This document shows, in pieces, positions 31,732-42,200 of a stretch of DNA of 64,000 nucleotides; within the stretch, counting starts at the first letter, position 1; each line of letters opens with the position of its first letter. Both the position numbers and the translations under genes were made by a program. The notes beneath the pieces are model-generated. The model made no database searches and was not told the DNA's origin. It was given only the letters and a program-made list of their open reading frames with translations. Source of the DNA: Pseudomonadota bacterium (lineage in GTDB: Bacteria > Pseudomonadota > Alphaproteobacteria > Rhizobiales > JAKPQE01); contig JAKPQE010000170.1 of the NCBI GenBank assembly GCA_029572955.1, positions 1 through 64,000 of the forward strand, in the 5' to 3' direction.

Positions 31732-34700
31732 TCAGGTGCCGGCTTCGGCGCCGGCCTCGGTCGTTGCCGGCTCGCCGCCGTGGTGATGGCGCTTGCGGGC
31801 GAAGATCGTGACGATCAGCCAGAAGAACAGCGGCACGAAGAACACCGCAAGGACCGTTGCCGTCAGCATGCCGCCGATGACGCTGGTGCCGATGGCGATA
31901 CGGCCGCCGGCGCCGGCGCCGGTGGAAATGGCGAGCGGCAAGACGCCGAGCATGAAGGCCATCGAGGTCATGATGATCGGCCGCAGGCGCTGGCGGGCCG
32001 CCTCCTTGGTCGCCTCGACGAGGTCCATGCCGTCGTCGTAGAGGTGGCGGGCGAACTCGACGATCAGGATCGCGTTCTTGGAGGAAAGACCGATCGTGGT
32101 CAGCAGGCCGACCTGGAAGTAGACGTCGTTCGGCAGGCCGCGCAGAAGCGAGGCGAGGACCGCGCCGAGCAGGCCGAGCGGCACCACCATCATCACCGAG
32201 ACCGGGATCGACCAGCTCTCGTAGAGCGCGGCGAGGCACAGGAACACGACGATCAGCGAGAGCGCGTAGAGCATCGGCGCCTGCGAGCCGGAGGCGCGCT
32301 CCTCGTAGGAGAGGCCCGTCCATTCGTAGCCGATGCCCGGCGGCAGGCGCCGGGCGAGGGCCTCGATCTCGGCCATCGCCTGGCCGGAGCTGACGCCGGG
32401 GGCGGGCGAGCCGAGGATCTGCATCGACGGGGTGCCGTTGTAGCGCTCGAGGCGCGGCGAGCCCGACGACCATTCGGTGTCGACAAAGGCGGTGAAGGGC
32501 ACCATGTCGCCGGCCTTGTTGCGCACGTACCACTTGGCGAGGTCTTCCGGCATCATGCGGGCGTCCGGCTCGGCCTGGATGTAGACCTTCTTGATCTGGC
32601 CGCTGTCCATGAAGTCGTTGACATAGGCCGAGCCCCAGGCGGTCGAAAGCGTGGCGTTGACGTCGGCGAGCGAGATGCCGAGGGCGCTCGCCTTTTCCCG
32701 GTCGATCTCGAGGCGGAACTGCGGCGTGTCGCTCATGCCGTTCGGGCGCACGCCGACAAGCACCGTGGACTGGGCGGCCATGCCGAGCAGCTGGTTGCGG
32801 GCGCCCATCAGGGCGTCGTGGCCGAGGCCGCCGCGGTCGACGAGCTGCAGGTCGAAGCCGGTGGCGTTGCCGAGCTGGATGATCGGCGGCGGCGCGAAGG
32901 CGAAGACCATGCCCTCGGCGATGCGCTGAAAGGCGCCCATGGCGCGGCCGACGATCGCCTTGACGGAGGCCGTCGGGGCGGTGCGCTCCGACCAGTCCTT
33001 GAGCTGGATGAAGGCCATGCCGGTGTTCTGGGCGCTGCCGGCGAAGCTGAAGCCGGAGACCGTGAAGAGGCCGTTGACCGTGTCCTTCTCGCCTTCGAGG
33101 AAATGGCGCTCGATCTTCGAGAGCACGGCGTCGGTGCGCTCCTGCGAGGCGCCGGCCGGAAGCTGGACCATCGAGAACATGATGCCCTGGTCCTCGTCGG
33201 GCAGGAAGCCGGTCGGCAGGCGCATGAACGAGAAGGCGAGGGCGCCGACGATGGCGAGGTAGAGCGCGAGGTAGGGCAGGCGGCGACGGATGACGTGGCC
33301 GACGCTGGTGCGATAGAACTGGCTGCCGGCATCGAAGGTGCGATTGAACCAGCCGAAGAGGCCGCGCTTGGCGTAAGGGTCGCCGTGCACCGGCTTCAGC
33401 ATGGCGGCGCAGAGGGCCGGCGTCAGCGTCAGCGCGACGACGACCGAGAGCGCCATCGCCGAGACGATGGTGATCGAGAACTGGCGATAGATGGCGCCGA
33501 CCGATCCGCCGAAGAAGGCCATCGGCACGAACACCGCCGAAAGCACGAGGGCGATGCCGACGAGGGCGCCGGTGATCTGGCCCATCGACTTGCGGGTCGC
33601 CTCGCGCGGCGGCAGGTCGTCCTCGCCCATGACGCGCTCGACGTTCTCGACGACGACGATGGCATCGTCGACGAGGAGGCCGATGGCGAGGACCATGCCG
33701 AACATGGTCAGCGTGTTGATGGTGAAGCCGAAGGCCTCGAGGATGCCGAAGGTGCCGAGCAGCACCACGGGCACGGCGATCGAGGGAATGAGGGTCGCCC
33801 GGAAATTCTGCAGGAAGAGATAGATGACGAGGAAGACGAGGACGATCGCCTCGGCGAGGGTCTTGAACACCTCGGTGATCGAGATGCGGACGAAGGGCGT
33901 CGTGTCGTAGGGGTAGATGACCTCGAGGCCCTTGGGGAAGAAGCGCTGCAGTTCGCCCATGCGGGTCCGCACGGCTTCGGCGGTGTCGAGCGCGTTGGCG
34001 CCGGTCGCCAGCGAGATCGCCATGCCGGCGGCGGGCAGGCCGTTGTGCTTGGCGCGGACCTGATAGCTCTCGGCGCCGATCTCGACGCGGGCGACGTCGC
34101 CGAGGCGCACCTGCGAGCCGTCGGCGTTGACGCGGATCAGGGTGTCGGCGAACTGCTCGGGCGTCTCGTAGCGGGTCTGGGCGATGATCGCGGCATTGAC
34201 CTGCTGGCCGGGCATCGCCGGGGCGCCGCCGATCTCGCCGGCCGAGACCTCGGCGTTCTGGGTGCGGATGGCCGAGACCACCTCGGTGGTGGTCAGCCCG
34301 AAGCTGAGGAGCCGGGCCGGGTCGAGCCAGATGCGCATGGCGTGCTTGGCGCCGAACAGGCGCACGTCGCCGACGCCGGCGACGCGGCTCAACGGGTCCT
34401 GGATGTTGGAGCCGACATAGTCGGCGATCTCCGGCTGGGCCATGCTGCCGTCGGTCGAGATGAAGCCGACGACCATCAGGAAGCTGCTGTTGGCCTTGGC
34501 GACCGTCAGGCCCTGGCGCTGCACCTCCTCGGGCAGGGTCGGCATCGCGCGCTGCAGCTTGTTCTGGACCTGCACCTGGGCGATGTCGGGATCGGCGGCC
34601 GGATCGAAGGTCAGCGTGATCTCGGCCATGCCGTTGCCGCTGCTGGTCGCCGAGATGTAGCGCAGATGATCGAGGCCGTTCATCTGCTGCTCGATGACCT

Positions 34701-34887
34701 GGGTCACGGCGTTTTCGACCGTGGCGGCCGAGGCACCGGGATAGACGGCGGTGATCTTGACCGATGGCGGGGCGATCGTCGGGTACTGCTCGATCGGCAG
34801 ATTGACGAGCGACAGGCCGCCCGCCAGCATGATGACGATGGCGATCACCCAGGCGAAAACCGGACGGTCGATGAAGAATTTGGCCAT
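31732..34887 (-). CDS. RND efflux transporter, HAE-1 (AcrB/MexB) type
   Basis: At 1051 residues the protein has the normal length for hydrophobe/amphiphile RND pumps. It starts [14 protein letters not shown] like AcrB, carries the proton-relay aspartates in [16 protein letters not shown] of helix 4, two large periplasmic loops (about 40-330 and 555-870) and twelve helices, and [14 protein letters not shown] near the end. It acts with the adaptor encoded just upstream (26-base gap). No outer-membrane channel gene is adjacent, so a TolC homologue elsewhere is presumably used. Substrates are not predictable. Confidence 0.93.
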   Translation of the reverse strand: MAKFFIDRPVFAWVIAIVIMLAGGLSLVNLPIEQYPTIAPPSVKITAVYPGASAATVENAVTQVIEQQMNGLDHLRYISATSSGNGMAEITLTFDPAADPDIAQVQVQNKLQRAMPTLPEEVQRQGLTVAKANSSFLMVVGFISTDGSMAQPEIADYVGSNIQDPLSRVAGVGDVRLFGAKHAMRIWLDPARLLSFGLTTTEVVSAIRTQNAEVSAGEIGGAPAMPGQQVNAAIIAQTRYETPEQFADTLIRVNADGSQVRLGDVARVEIGAESYQVRAKHNGLPAAGMAISLATGANALDTAEAVRTRMGELQRFFPKGLEVIYPYDTTPFVRISITEVFKTLAEAIVLVFLVIYLFLQNFRATLIPSIAVPVVLLGTFGILEAFGFTINTLTMFGMVLAIGLLVDDAIVVVENVERVMGEDDLPPREATRKSMGQITGALVGIALVLSAVFVPMAFFGGSVGAIYRQFSITIVSAMALSVVVALTLTPALCAAMLKPVHGDPYAKRGLFGWFNRTFDAGSQFYRTSVGHVIRRRLPYLALYLAIVGALAFSFMRLPTGFLPDEDQGIMFSMVQLPAGASQERTDAVLSKIERHFLEGEKDTVNGLFTVSGFSFAGSAQNTGMAFIQLKDWSERTAPTASVKAIVGRAMGAFQRIAEGMVFAFAPPPIIQLGNATGFDLQLVDRGGLGHDALMGARNQLLGMAAQSTVLVGVRPNGMSDTPQFRLEIDREKASALGISLADVNATLSTAWGSAYVNDFMDSGQIKKVYIQAEPDARMMPEDLAKWYVRNKAGDMVPFTAFVDTEWSSGSPRLERYNGTPSMQILGSPAPGVSSGQAMAEIEALARRLPPGIGYEWTGLSYEERASGSQAPMLYALSLIVVFLCLAALYESWSIPVSVMMVVPLGLLGAVLASLLRGLPNDVYFQVGLLTTIGLSSKNAILIVEFARHLYDDGMDLVEATKEAARQRLRPIIMTSMAFMLGVLPLAISTGAGAGGRIAIGTSVIGGMLTATVLAVFFVPLFFWLIVTIFARKRHHHGGEPATTEAGAEAGT

Positions 34888-34913
34888 GACGGGCTATCCG
34901 TGGCGACGCGCGG

Positions 34914-36101
34914 TCATTTCGCGGGGGCGGCGGGGGCACCACCGGCGCCCTCGGCGGGCGCAGCGGCATCGGCGGGTGGATTGACCGTCACCTTGGCGCC
35001 GTCGGAGACCTTCATCACCGCGTCGACGACGACGCGGTCGCCATCGACGATGCCGGTGGTGACGAGCCAGTCGTTCTTCACGGCGCGTTCGATGGTCAGG
35101 ACGCGGCGGGCGATGACGTCGCCCTCGTCGACGATCCAGACGAAGGGGCTGCCGTTCGGCGCACGGGTGACGGCGGCCTGCGGCACGAGGATGCCGTTGG
35201 CAATCCGTCCCTGGGCAAGCTCGCCGCGCACGAACATGCCGGGCAGCAGCACCTTGTCGGGATTGGCGAACACGGCACGCAGGGTGACCGAGCTCGTGCC
35301 CGAATCGACGATGACTTCGGAGAACTGCAGCGTGCCCTTGTGCGGATATTCGGTGCCGCGACTGTCGAGAAGGAGCGTGACCGGCACGTCGGTCGTCGCC
35401 GAGACCGCACCGCTGGCGATCTTCTGGCGCAGGTCGAGCAGGCTGGTGCTCGACTGGGTGAGGTCGACATAGGTCGGGTCGAGCACCGTGACGGTGGCGA
35501 GCGGCGTCACCTGACGGGCGGTGACGAGCGCGCCCTGACTGACGGCCGAGCGGCCGATGATGCCCGAGATCGGGGCGGTAATGGTGGTGTGCTCGAGGTC
35601 GATCTCGGCCGCGACGACCCGCGCCTCGGCGGCGGCGAGCGCGGCGCGGGCCTCGGCCTCGCCGGCGACGGCGTCGTCATAGGACTGCTGGCTGGCGGTG
35701 CGCGAGCGCAACAGGGTCGCGTAGCGCTCCAGCGTCTTTTCAGCGAGGGCGACGCTCGCCTGATAGCGGGTGACGTCGGCGCGGGCCTGATTGAGCGCGG
35801 CGCGGTAGCTGTCGGCGACGATCTGGTAGAGCGGCTGGCCGGCGGTGACGGTCGAGCCTTCCTCGAACAGGCGCTTCTCGATGATGCCATCGACCTGCGG
35901 CCGGATCTCGGCCTGCTGGTGGGCGACGACGCGGCCGGGCAGGACGTCGGTCAACTCGACCGGGCCCGCCTTGGCGACGATGACGGTCACCGGCTGCGGC
36001 GGGCGCTCGCCCGGCGGCTGCTGCGCGGCGGCCGGCAGGAGGCCGGCGCCGAACGAGGCGGCCAGGAGGACGGCTGCGAAACGAAGCGTGCGAATTGCCA
36101 C
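34914..36101 (-). CDS. RND pump periplasmic adaptor (membrane fusion protein)
   Basis: The 395-residue adaptor begins with GTG at 36101 behind GAAGGTG and has a cleavable signal peptide ending A-A-A-Q at about residue 27, without a lipobox cysteine. Family marks are the lipoyl half-motifs (P-G-R-V-V-A-H-Q-Q-A-E-I-R-P-Q-V-D-G-I-I and T-T-I-T-A-P-I-S-G-I-I-G-R-S), a coiled-coil hairpin between them (about 95-165) and the beta-barrel and membrane-proximal domains. The C-terminus is Ala/Pro-rich. It forms an operon with the RND transporter and is divergent from the TetR repressor. Confidence 0.92.
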   Translation of the reverse strand: MAIRTLRFAAVLLAASFGAGLLPAAAQQPPGERPPQPVTVIVAKAGPVELTDVLPGRVVAHQQAEIRPQVDGIIEKRLFEEGSTVTAGQPLYQIVADSYRAALNQARADVTRYQASVALAEKTLERYATLLRSRTASQQSYDDAVAGEAEARAALAAAEARVVAAEIDLEHTTITAPISGIIGRSAVSQGALVTARQVTPLATVTVLDPTYVDLTQSSTSLLDLRQKIASGAVSATTDVPVTLLLDSRGTEYPHKGTLQFSEVIVDSGTSSVTLRAVFANPDKVLLPGMFVRGELAQGRIANGILVPQAAVTRAPNGSPFVWIVDEGDVIARRVLTIERAVKNDWLVTTGIVDGDRVVVDAVMKVSDGAKVTVNPPADAAAPAEGAGGAPAAPAK

Positions 36102-36120
36102 GGTGTCACCTTCGAGAAAC

Positions 36121-36141
36121 GAACTGTACAGTACAGTACAT
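36121..36141. promoter_or_regulatory. GTACA-repeat operator between the efflux operon and TetR gene
   Basis: GAACTGTACAGTACAGTACA contains three overlapping GTACA units and the perfect palindrome ACTGTACAGT (36123-36132). It lies 20 bases before the adaptor start and about 45 bases before the TetR start, in the position expected for the repressor to control both directions. Confidence 0.65.
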
Positions 36142-36185
36142 TATGCTAGGCTGCATGCAAGGCCAAAGTCGCAAACGGAGCGAGG

Positions 36186-36845
36186 ATGACGGAGCGGGAA
36201 GACAGATGCCCCTGCACGCCGCGCGGCGAGGCCCGGCGCCAGGCGATGATCGAGGCGACCTGGGACGCGGTGCTCGAAAAGGGCTTTGCCGCAGTGACCC
36301 TCGCCGACATCATCGAGCGCTCGGGCGGCTCCAAGTCAACCCTCTATGCGAGTTTCGGCGGCAAGGAGGGCCTGCTGTTCGAGGCGCTGCGCCAGCGCGT
36401 TCAGGTCTTTGCCGCGCAGTTGCGCGTCACGCTGCGCAGCGACGAGGATCCCGCCAGGGCCCTGCGCGAATTCGCCCGCGCCTTCGCCCGGCGCATGATG
36501 GACAAGGACGCGAGCCGCTTCTACTACCTGATGGTGGCCGAGGCGCAGCACATGGGTCCGCTGATCGCCCAGTTCCTCGAGGAAGGCCCGGCCGAGACGC
36601 AAAGGTGCCTTGCCGAATACCTCGCCGAGGCGAATCGCGACGGCAAGCTGGTGGTCGAGGACCCCGACGCGGCGGCCGATCTCTTCCTGTCGATGCTTCA
36701 GGGCCAGTGCGTCTTCAACGCCTTCGCCCACGCGCTCGACGGCGAGGCACTCGAGGCGCACAACCGCCAGATCGCTGCGCGGGCCGAGGCGACGGTCGGC
36801 CATTTCCTGCGCGCGACGCTGCCGCGCGAGGCGGCGGCCCGCTGA
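36186..36845 (+). CDS. TetR/AcrR-family repressor of the divergent efflux operon
   Basis: This 219-residue regulator has the helix-turn-helix at about residues 18-60 (A-V-T-L-A-D-I-I-E-R-S-G-G-S-K-S-T-L-Y-A-S-F-G-G-K-E) and a C-terminal ligand domain of the AefR-like/TetR_C type. The short N-terminal part before the HTH includes two cysteines (C8, C10). It is divergent from the RND adaptor gene with a GTACA-repeat palindrome between, the standard arrangement of an efflux repressor released by pump substrates. The target is inferred from location. Confidence 0.88.
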   Translation: MTEREDRCPCTPRGEARRQAMIEATWDAVLEKGFAAVTLADIIERSGGSKSTLYASFGGKEGLLFEALRQRVQVFAAQLRVTLRSDEDPARALREFARAFARRMMDKDASRFYYLMVAEAQHMGPLIAQFLEEGPAETQRCLAEYLAEANRDGKLVVEDPDAAADLFLSMLQGQCVFNAFAHALDGEALEAHNRQIAARAEATVGHFLRATLPREAAAR

Positions 36846-36856
36846 TCTTGGCGGCG

Positions 36857-38533
36857 CTATTGCCGGTTGGCCCAGATCGAATAGACCAGCCAGGCGCCGC
36901 CGACGATCGCGGCGAAGAAACCGAGCATGGCGAAGAACGGCACGCCGAACGGCACCTCGACGCCGGAAGCGGTCATCACCGTCGATGAGCCGAGGATCAG
37001 CGCGGCGATGACGATGCCCATCGTGAGCCGGCTGATGGCCCGGTCCATGCGACCGACGACCTGATCGAGGCGATCGACCCCGACCCGCATCCTGAGGCTG
37101 CCCTTCTGGGCCGAGCGGATCAGCTTCTTGAGGTCGGCCGGCAGGTCGGCGAGCAGATCGACGAGATCGGTGGCGCTGCGCCGGCCGCGCGCGGCGATCG
37201 CGGCGAGGGTGAAGCGGGCGAGCAGCAGGCGCTGGACATAGGGCATCGCGGCGGCGCCGACGTCGAAATCGGGATCGAGCTGGCGGCCCATTCCCTCGAG
37301 CGTCACGAAGGCCTTGGTGAGGAGGCTGAGATCGGGCGGCAGCGAGAGCCTGTGTTCGCGCATGAGAGCGACGAGATCGAAGATCAGGTTCGGCAGGTCG
37401 AGCGCCTTCAGCGGCAGGCCGTGGACGCGATCGATGAAAGCGTCGAGTTCGGTCGCGAGCACGGCCTCGTCGGTATCGCTGTCGGGCGACCACGCCAGGA
37501 GGACGTCGAGCACATGGCCGGTGTCGTGCTCGATGATGCCGCCAAGCAGGTCGGTGAGCTGGCGGGCGCGCGGCTCGGAGAGATAGCCGGTCATGCCGAA
37601 ATCGATGAAGACGATGGTGTTGCCGGGCAGATAGAAGACGTTGCCGGGGTGCGGATCGGCATGGAAGAAGCGGTCCTCGAGGATCATCTTGAGGACGGCG
37701 TCGGCGCCGCGCGCGGCCAGCAGCTTGCGGTCGAGACCGGCGGCGTCGACCGCGTCGAGATCGGTGCCCGGCACGCCGGCAACGTATTGCTGGACGTTCA
37801 GCCGCTCGGCGGTCCATTCCCAATAGATCGTCGGGATGGTGATGAACGGATCGTCGGCGAAATTGGCGGCGACGCGCTCGGCGTTGCGGCATTCGTTGGC
37901 AAGGTCCAGCTCCTGGCGCAGCGACCGCGCGAACTGCGAGGCGATCTCCTTCGGCCGGAACTGCGCCATCTCCTCGATCTCGGTCTCGGCGATCTCGGCA
38001 AGGCGCAAGAGCAGGCGCAGATCGGCCTCGACCTTCGGGCGGATGCCGGGGCGGCGCACCTTGAGGACGACGTCCTCGCCGGACTTCAGCCTCGCCCGGT
38101 GGACTTGGGCGATCGAGGCGGCGGCGAGCGGCGCGGCGTCGACTTCGGCGAAAACCACTTCGAGTGCCTGGCCTATATCCTCCTCGACCTGGGCGCGGAT
38201 TTCCGCGAAAGGAACCGGCGGCGCGTGGTCGTGCAGCTTCTCGAACTCGGCGAGGTATTCGGGCGGGAAGAGATCGATGCGGGTGGCGAGGATCTGGCCG
38301 AGCTTGACGAAGCTCGGGCCGAGTTCCTCGAGCGCCCGGCGGATGCGCTCCGGCGGCTTCAGGGCGGCGAGTTCCTGGGCTTCCTTCCAGTGCAGGATGC
38401 GGCCGGCGCTTTCCAGCGCCTTGCCCATGCCGAGACGGCGCACCATGTCGCCGAACCCGAAGCGGATCAGGATCGAGGCGATCTCGTGCAACCGGCCGAG
38501 GTCGCGGGCAGCTTCCAGTGCCTCGAACAACAT
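36857..38533 (-). CDS. ubiB: UbiB/ABC1 (ADCK)-family kinase-like protein
   Basis: The 558-residue protein carries the family-specific KxGQ motif (S-F-V-K-L-G-Q-I-L-A-T-R), the Ala-rich nucleotide loop A-A-A-S-I-A-Q-V-H-R-A, the lysine in V-V-L-K-V-R-R-P-G, the catalytic-loop H-A-D-P-H-P-G-N and metal-binding I-D-F-G-M. Two transmembrane helices close the C-terminus (about 500-552), as in UbiB, which acts as an accessory ATPase in ubiquinone synthesis. Other ABC1 paralogues exist in alphaproteobacteria, so the exact ubiB role is not certain; no other ubiquinone gene is adjacent. It converges on the TetR gene with 11 bases between. Confidence 0.85.
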   Translation of the reverse strand: MLFEALEAARDLGRLHEIASILIRFGFGDMVRRLGMGKALESAGRILHWKEAQELAALKPPERIRRALEELGPSFVKLGQILATRIDLFPPEYLAEFEKLHDHAPPVPFAEIRAQVEEDIGQALEVVFAEVDAAPLAAASIAQVHRARLKSGEDVVLKVRRPGIRPKVEADLRLLLRLAEIAETEIEEMAQFRPKEIASQFARSLRQELDLANECRNAERVAANFADDPFITIPTIYWEWTAERLNVQQYVAGVPGTDLDAVDAAGLDRKLLAARGADAVLKMILEDRFFHADPHPGNVFYLPGNTIVFIDFGMTGYLSEPRARQLTDLLGGIIEHDTGHVLDVLLAWSPDSDTDEAVLATELDAFIDRVHGLPLKALDLPNLIFDLVALMREHRLSLPPDLSLLTKAFVTLEGMGRQLDPDFDVGAAAMPYVQRLLLARFTLAAIAARGRRSATDLVDLLADLPADLKKLIRSAQKGSLRMRVGVDRLDQVVGRMDRAISRLTMGIVIAALILGSSTVMTASGVEVPFGVPFFAMLGFFAAIVGGAWLVYSIWANRQ

Positions 38534-39295
38534 CCGCCTTCCTTCCCCGTTGTGCCGGCAAAGGGCGAACCGGCCGGCGACACGCCGTCGTCGGCATCAT
38601 AGCGCCGGCCGGCGACACGGCATCATCGAAAGCCGATCGCCGAACCGACGCCAGCCTGCGGGACCGGCACGACATTTCGGCGCGGAGCGATGCGCTTTTC
38701 CTGAAGATGGGGGTGCGACGCGGGTTCCGGAAGGTCTTCCAGGGCCGGGGCGTGACCGGCGCCGGCGGAATGCGCCAACGCGACTGCTGCCGGACGGCGA
38801 GCCGGGCAGGAATGCCCTGCAAGCAGAGGATTGTAACCCGGAAAACAACTTCCCGAAGCCGCGACCCGGGAAGCAGCGCCTGCCGCATGTACACCAAATG
38901 AGGTATGCGGCCTGTCACAATCGCATTTTCAGGTTCTTGAAACGGCGTTTTGCCGGTTTTCGCCGGTCATGCCGGAAATTCGGCTTTGACCGGCCTCTGC
39001 GAGCCATTCTTACTAAAATCTAAAGAAGTCGATTTCCCGCCGGGGGGCGCATGCACGCCCGATCGGCGGACAGGGAGCAGGCGAGGGTGCCTTTGCGGCA
39101 AGCGGCACCCGACAACGGCAGGGGCAAGACGTGGTCGGGCATCGACCCAGGGGCATTGCCGATCGAGGCGCCGGCCGGATGACGGCCGAAGACCCTCGCG
39201 TGCGCCACGCCGACCCCGCCGCCGCCGCCGACCCCGCACCCCTTACCAGTCTCGTGACCTGCTCCAACCCTGCGCTTGCGCAGCCAAGGTGAGCC
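38534..39295. other. Long intergenic region upstream of the giant RTX gene
   Basis: About 760 bases without a supportable gene. It contains a 15-base direct repeat (CCGGCCGGCGACACG at 38570-38584 and 38605-38619, period 35), then GC-rich sequence, and an AT-richer stretch from 38930 to 39030 with three spaced GCCGG elements (38952-38975). The last part is probably the control region of the 24.6-kb gene that follows. Open frames here on both strands are arginine-rich. Confidence 0.5.
38986..39016 (+). promoter_or_regulatory. Possible sigma-70 promoter of the RTX gene
   Basis: TTGACC at 38986-38991 followed after 18-19 bases by TTACTA/TACTAA (39010-39016) within the only AT-rich segment before the gene. 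It would leave a leader of about 275 bases. The -10 match is weak, so this is a suggestion. Confidence 0.35.
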
Positions 39296-42200
39296 ATGGC
39301 CAGTCCCAGCAGTTCGCCCGCCCCCGAATACGACATCTACAAGCCGATCTACGGTGACGAGCAGTGGAGCGGGATCATCTCGATCTACTACGTAACCGAG
39401 GCGGACTGGCTTCCGTATTACCAGGCACTCTACTATCCGTGGCAGCAATGGACGCCTGTCTATGACGATCAGAAATGGCCGGATGGGTGGGTCGACGACT
39501 GGAAGCAGGTCATAGAGGTCTGGCAGAGCTACATCAACATCGACATTGTCGAGTCCGCGGCTATGGCGGGCGCAGATTATTGGCTTGGAAACCTCGGAGA
39601 CAGCCTGGGGTTTGCGCTCGATCCCCACGATTCTCCGCAGCACTTCATCGGGATCAATCTTGCCAGACTTTCGACCGAAGCAGAGATCGGCGGCGGCAAT
39701 CATCGTCTGGCCACCATGATCCACGAGTTCGGGCACGCGATCGGGCTCGGGCATCCCCACGACAAAGGCCAGAAATCGACTGAGGTGCTTGGCGATCCCT
39801 TCAACATGTTCCCGCCCTACGACCGGCGCTATACGGACTTGTCGTATACCAAGCCGCCGGGGATCGAGACCGATTCCGCCTTCGGCATGCCGGCCTCGCC
39901 GATGATGCTCGACGTCGCCGCGGCGCAGCGAAAATACGGCGCCAACACCGAGACCAACAAGGGCGAGACAATCTACAACCTGACCGATCCGCAGACCGTC
40001 GGGCTCGACCTCGACGGCAGCGACGGTTCGGTCTCCATCGGCCGCGCCTACTACGCCATCTGGGACAATGGCGGCAATTTCGACCGCATCTCCTACGAAG
40101 ACGCCAACAACACCATTCTCAACCTCAACGAAGCGCCGCTGACGACCGACGACGATACTCTCCGGGCGATCCTGGAAGACGTCGTCGAGACGAACGCGCA
40201 ATCGATCCTCGACTCCGAGGTCGTCGAGCGATTGCTCAACCGCGACATCTACGCGGCCGGGTTCCTGTCCGAAATCCTCACCTCCGGCGGTGCGACCACC
40301 AACAGCGCCTACGGGATCACCAAGGGTTCCAAGATCGAGGATGCGCTCAGCGGCGACGGCCGCGACGTCCTCATCGGCAACAAGCACGACAATCGCCTGT
40401 CGGCCGGCGCGGACGACGACTTTCTCGTCGGCGGGCAGGGCAAGGACCAGCTCAAGGGCGGACCCGGCAGCGACATCATCCACGGTGGCGACGATATCGA
40501 CGTCGCGAGATACGATCTCTTCGATCTCGACGACCCCTCGCTCTTCGCCTCGGCCGGCATCGAAATCGGCAACTTCCGCAATACCGACGAATTCAGCCTC
40601 GCCGGACCGGGGATCATGCTCGATCACGTCGGTCTCGGTGGCGAATCCAATACCGGCACCGACACGCTGATCGAAATCGAGCATATGCTCCTGACCCGGC
40701 GCGGCGACATTGTCGACATCACCCCGGACGCGCCCAAGCTCAGCTTCGATCTCGTCGTCGACCTCAACGACTTCGCGCCGGTGACGGTGAGCAAGGACGA
40801 CTGGGATGAGGTCGATTTCCGCTTTCTCGACACCGGCATCGTCTTCATGAACGGCGCGACGATGACCAAGGCCGGCGACAGCAACGGCCCGGTCGACATG
40901 TCGCTTGCCGGCAAGTTCTGGGAACTCGGCTGGTTCCTGCCGACGCTTGTCGGCGTCACCCCGGAGATCCTGCTCGCCAGCGTCGACGAGTACCAGCATC
41001 CGCTGACCTTCTACGGCACCGAGAAGATCACCGGCACCATGCTCGACGACACCATCTGGGTCGGCTGGGAAGGGGAGGCCTCGCCGCTCAAGTGGACCGA
41101 CCAGGAAGGGCAGAAGTCGACCCATTCGACCAGCACCCCGCGCATCGGCGAGATCGACGGCAACAAGGGCAACGACTACATCGTCCACTGGGGCGCCGAG
41201 TACATCAAGGCCGGCGAGGTGGTTCCGGAGGAACTCGGCGGCACCCAATGGATCTTCGACGGCGAGGTCATCAGCGAGACCAAGGCCGCCCAGGACTTCC
41301 AGATGACCCTGAAGGGCGGCGAGGACAGCGACCGCGTCTACGCCGTCTCGGGCACCAAGGCCGTCGTCTCCGGCGGCACCGGCAACGACATCCTCTTCAA
41401 CCAGACCTTCAAGGGCGAACTCTGGGGCGGCGACGTCGACGGCTTCGGCGACGGCGAGACCGACATCTTCTGGTTCTGGCCCGGCACCTTCATCAAGGAC
41501 GCCGAGGAGTTCGATCTCCTCGAGATGTTCGGCATCCCGCTCTCCGGTGGCACCAACCTGCCGCAGATGGGCGCCGATGCCTTCTCCAACATGGCCTTCC
41601 TCCAGATCATCGCCCAGAACTCGCTGGCGATGGACTGGATCTTCCCGTTCATCTTCTACGGCCGCACGAAGGGCGGTCAGCTCCTCGTCTACAACGTCCT
41701 GATGGACACCTTCGACCTCGGGCCGGACAACACCGATTTTCCGCAGGGCGTGATGGTCGTCGAGGACTTCGACTTCGGCGGGCTGGAGGACGAGGACTGG
41801 GCGACCTTCGCGCGCAGCGACCTCAACATGACCTTCCGGACCTTCGGGCCGGAGGGGGACTCGGTCGAGATTTCGCAGTGGACGCTCGCCTTCGGTTACA
41901 TCTTCGATTTCATCGACGCGATGTTCGACCTCGCCAAGGCGATCCACTGGCAGCCGTCGGACGACCCGCTGGTCCTCGACCTCGACGGCGACGGCATCGA
42001 GACGGTCGGCCTTGCGCAATCGGGCACGCATTTCGACCTCGACGGCGACTTCTTCGCCGAGCGGGCCGGCTGGCTCGGCCCCGACGACGGCTTCCTTGCC
42101 GTCGATCGCAACGGCAACGGGCGCATCGACGACATCACCGAGATGTTCGGCGGTCCGGACCTTTCGGCCTTTTCCGACCTTGCCGCCCATGACGACGACG

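Noticed and set aside
38570-38619. A repeat or CRISPR-like array
   Set aside because: Only two copies of a 15-base GC-rich direct repeat with period 35; no third copy and no uniform spacers.
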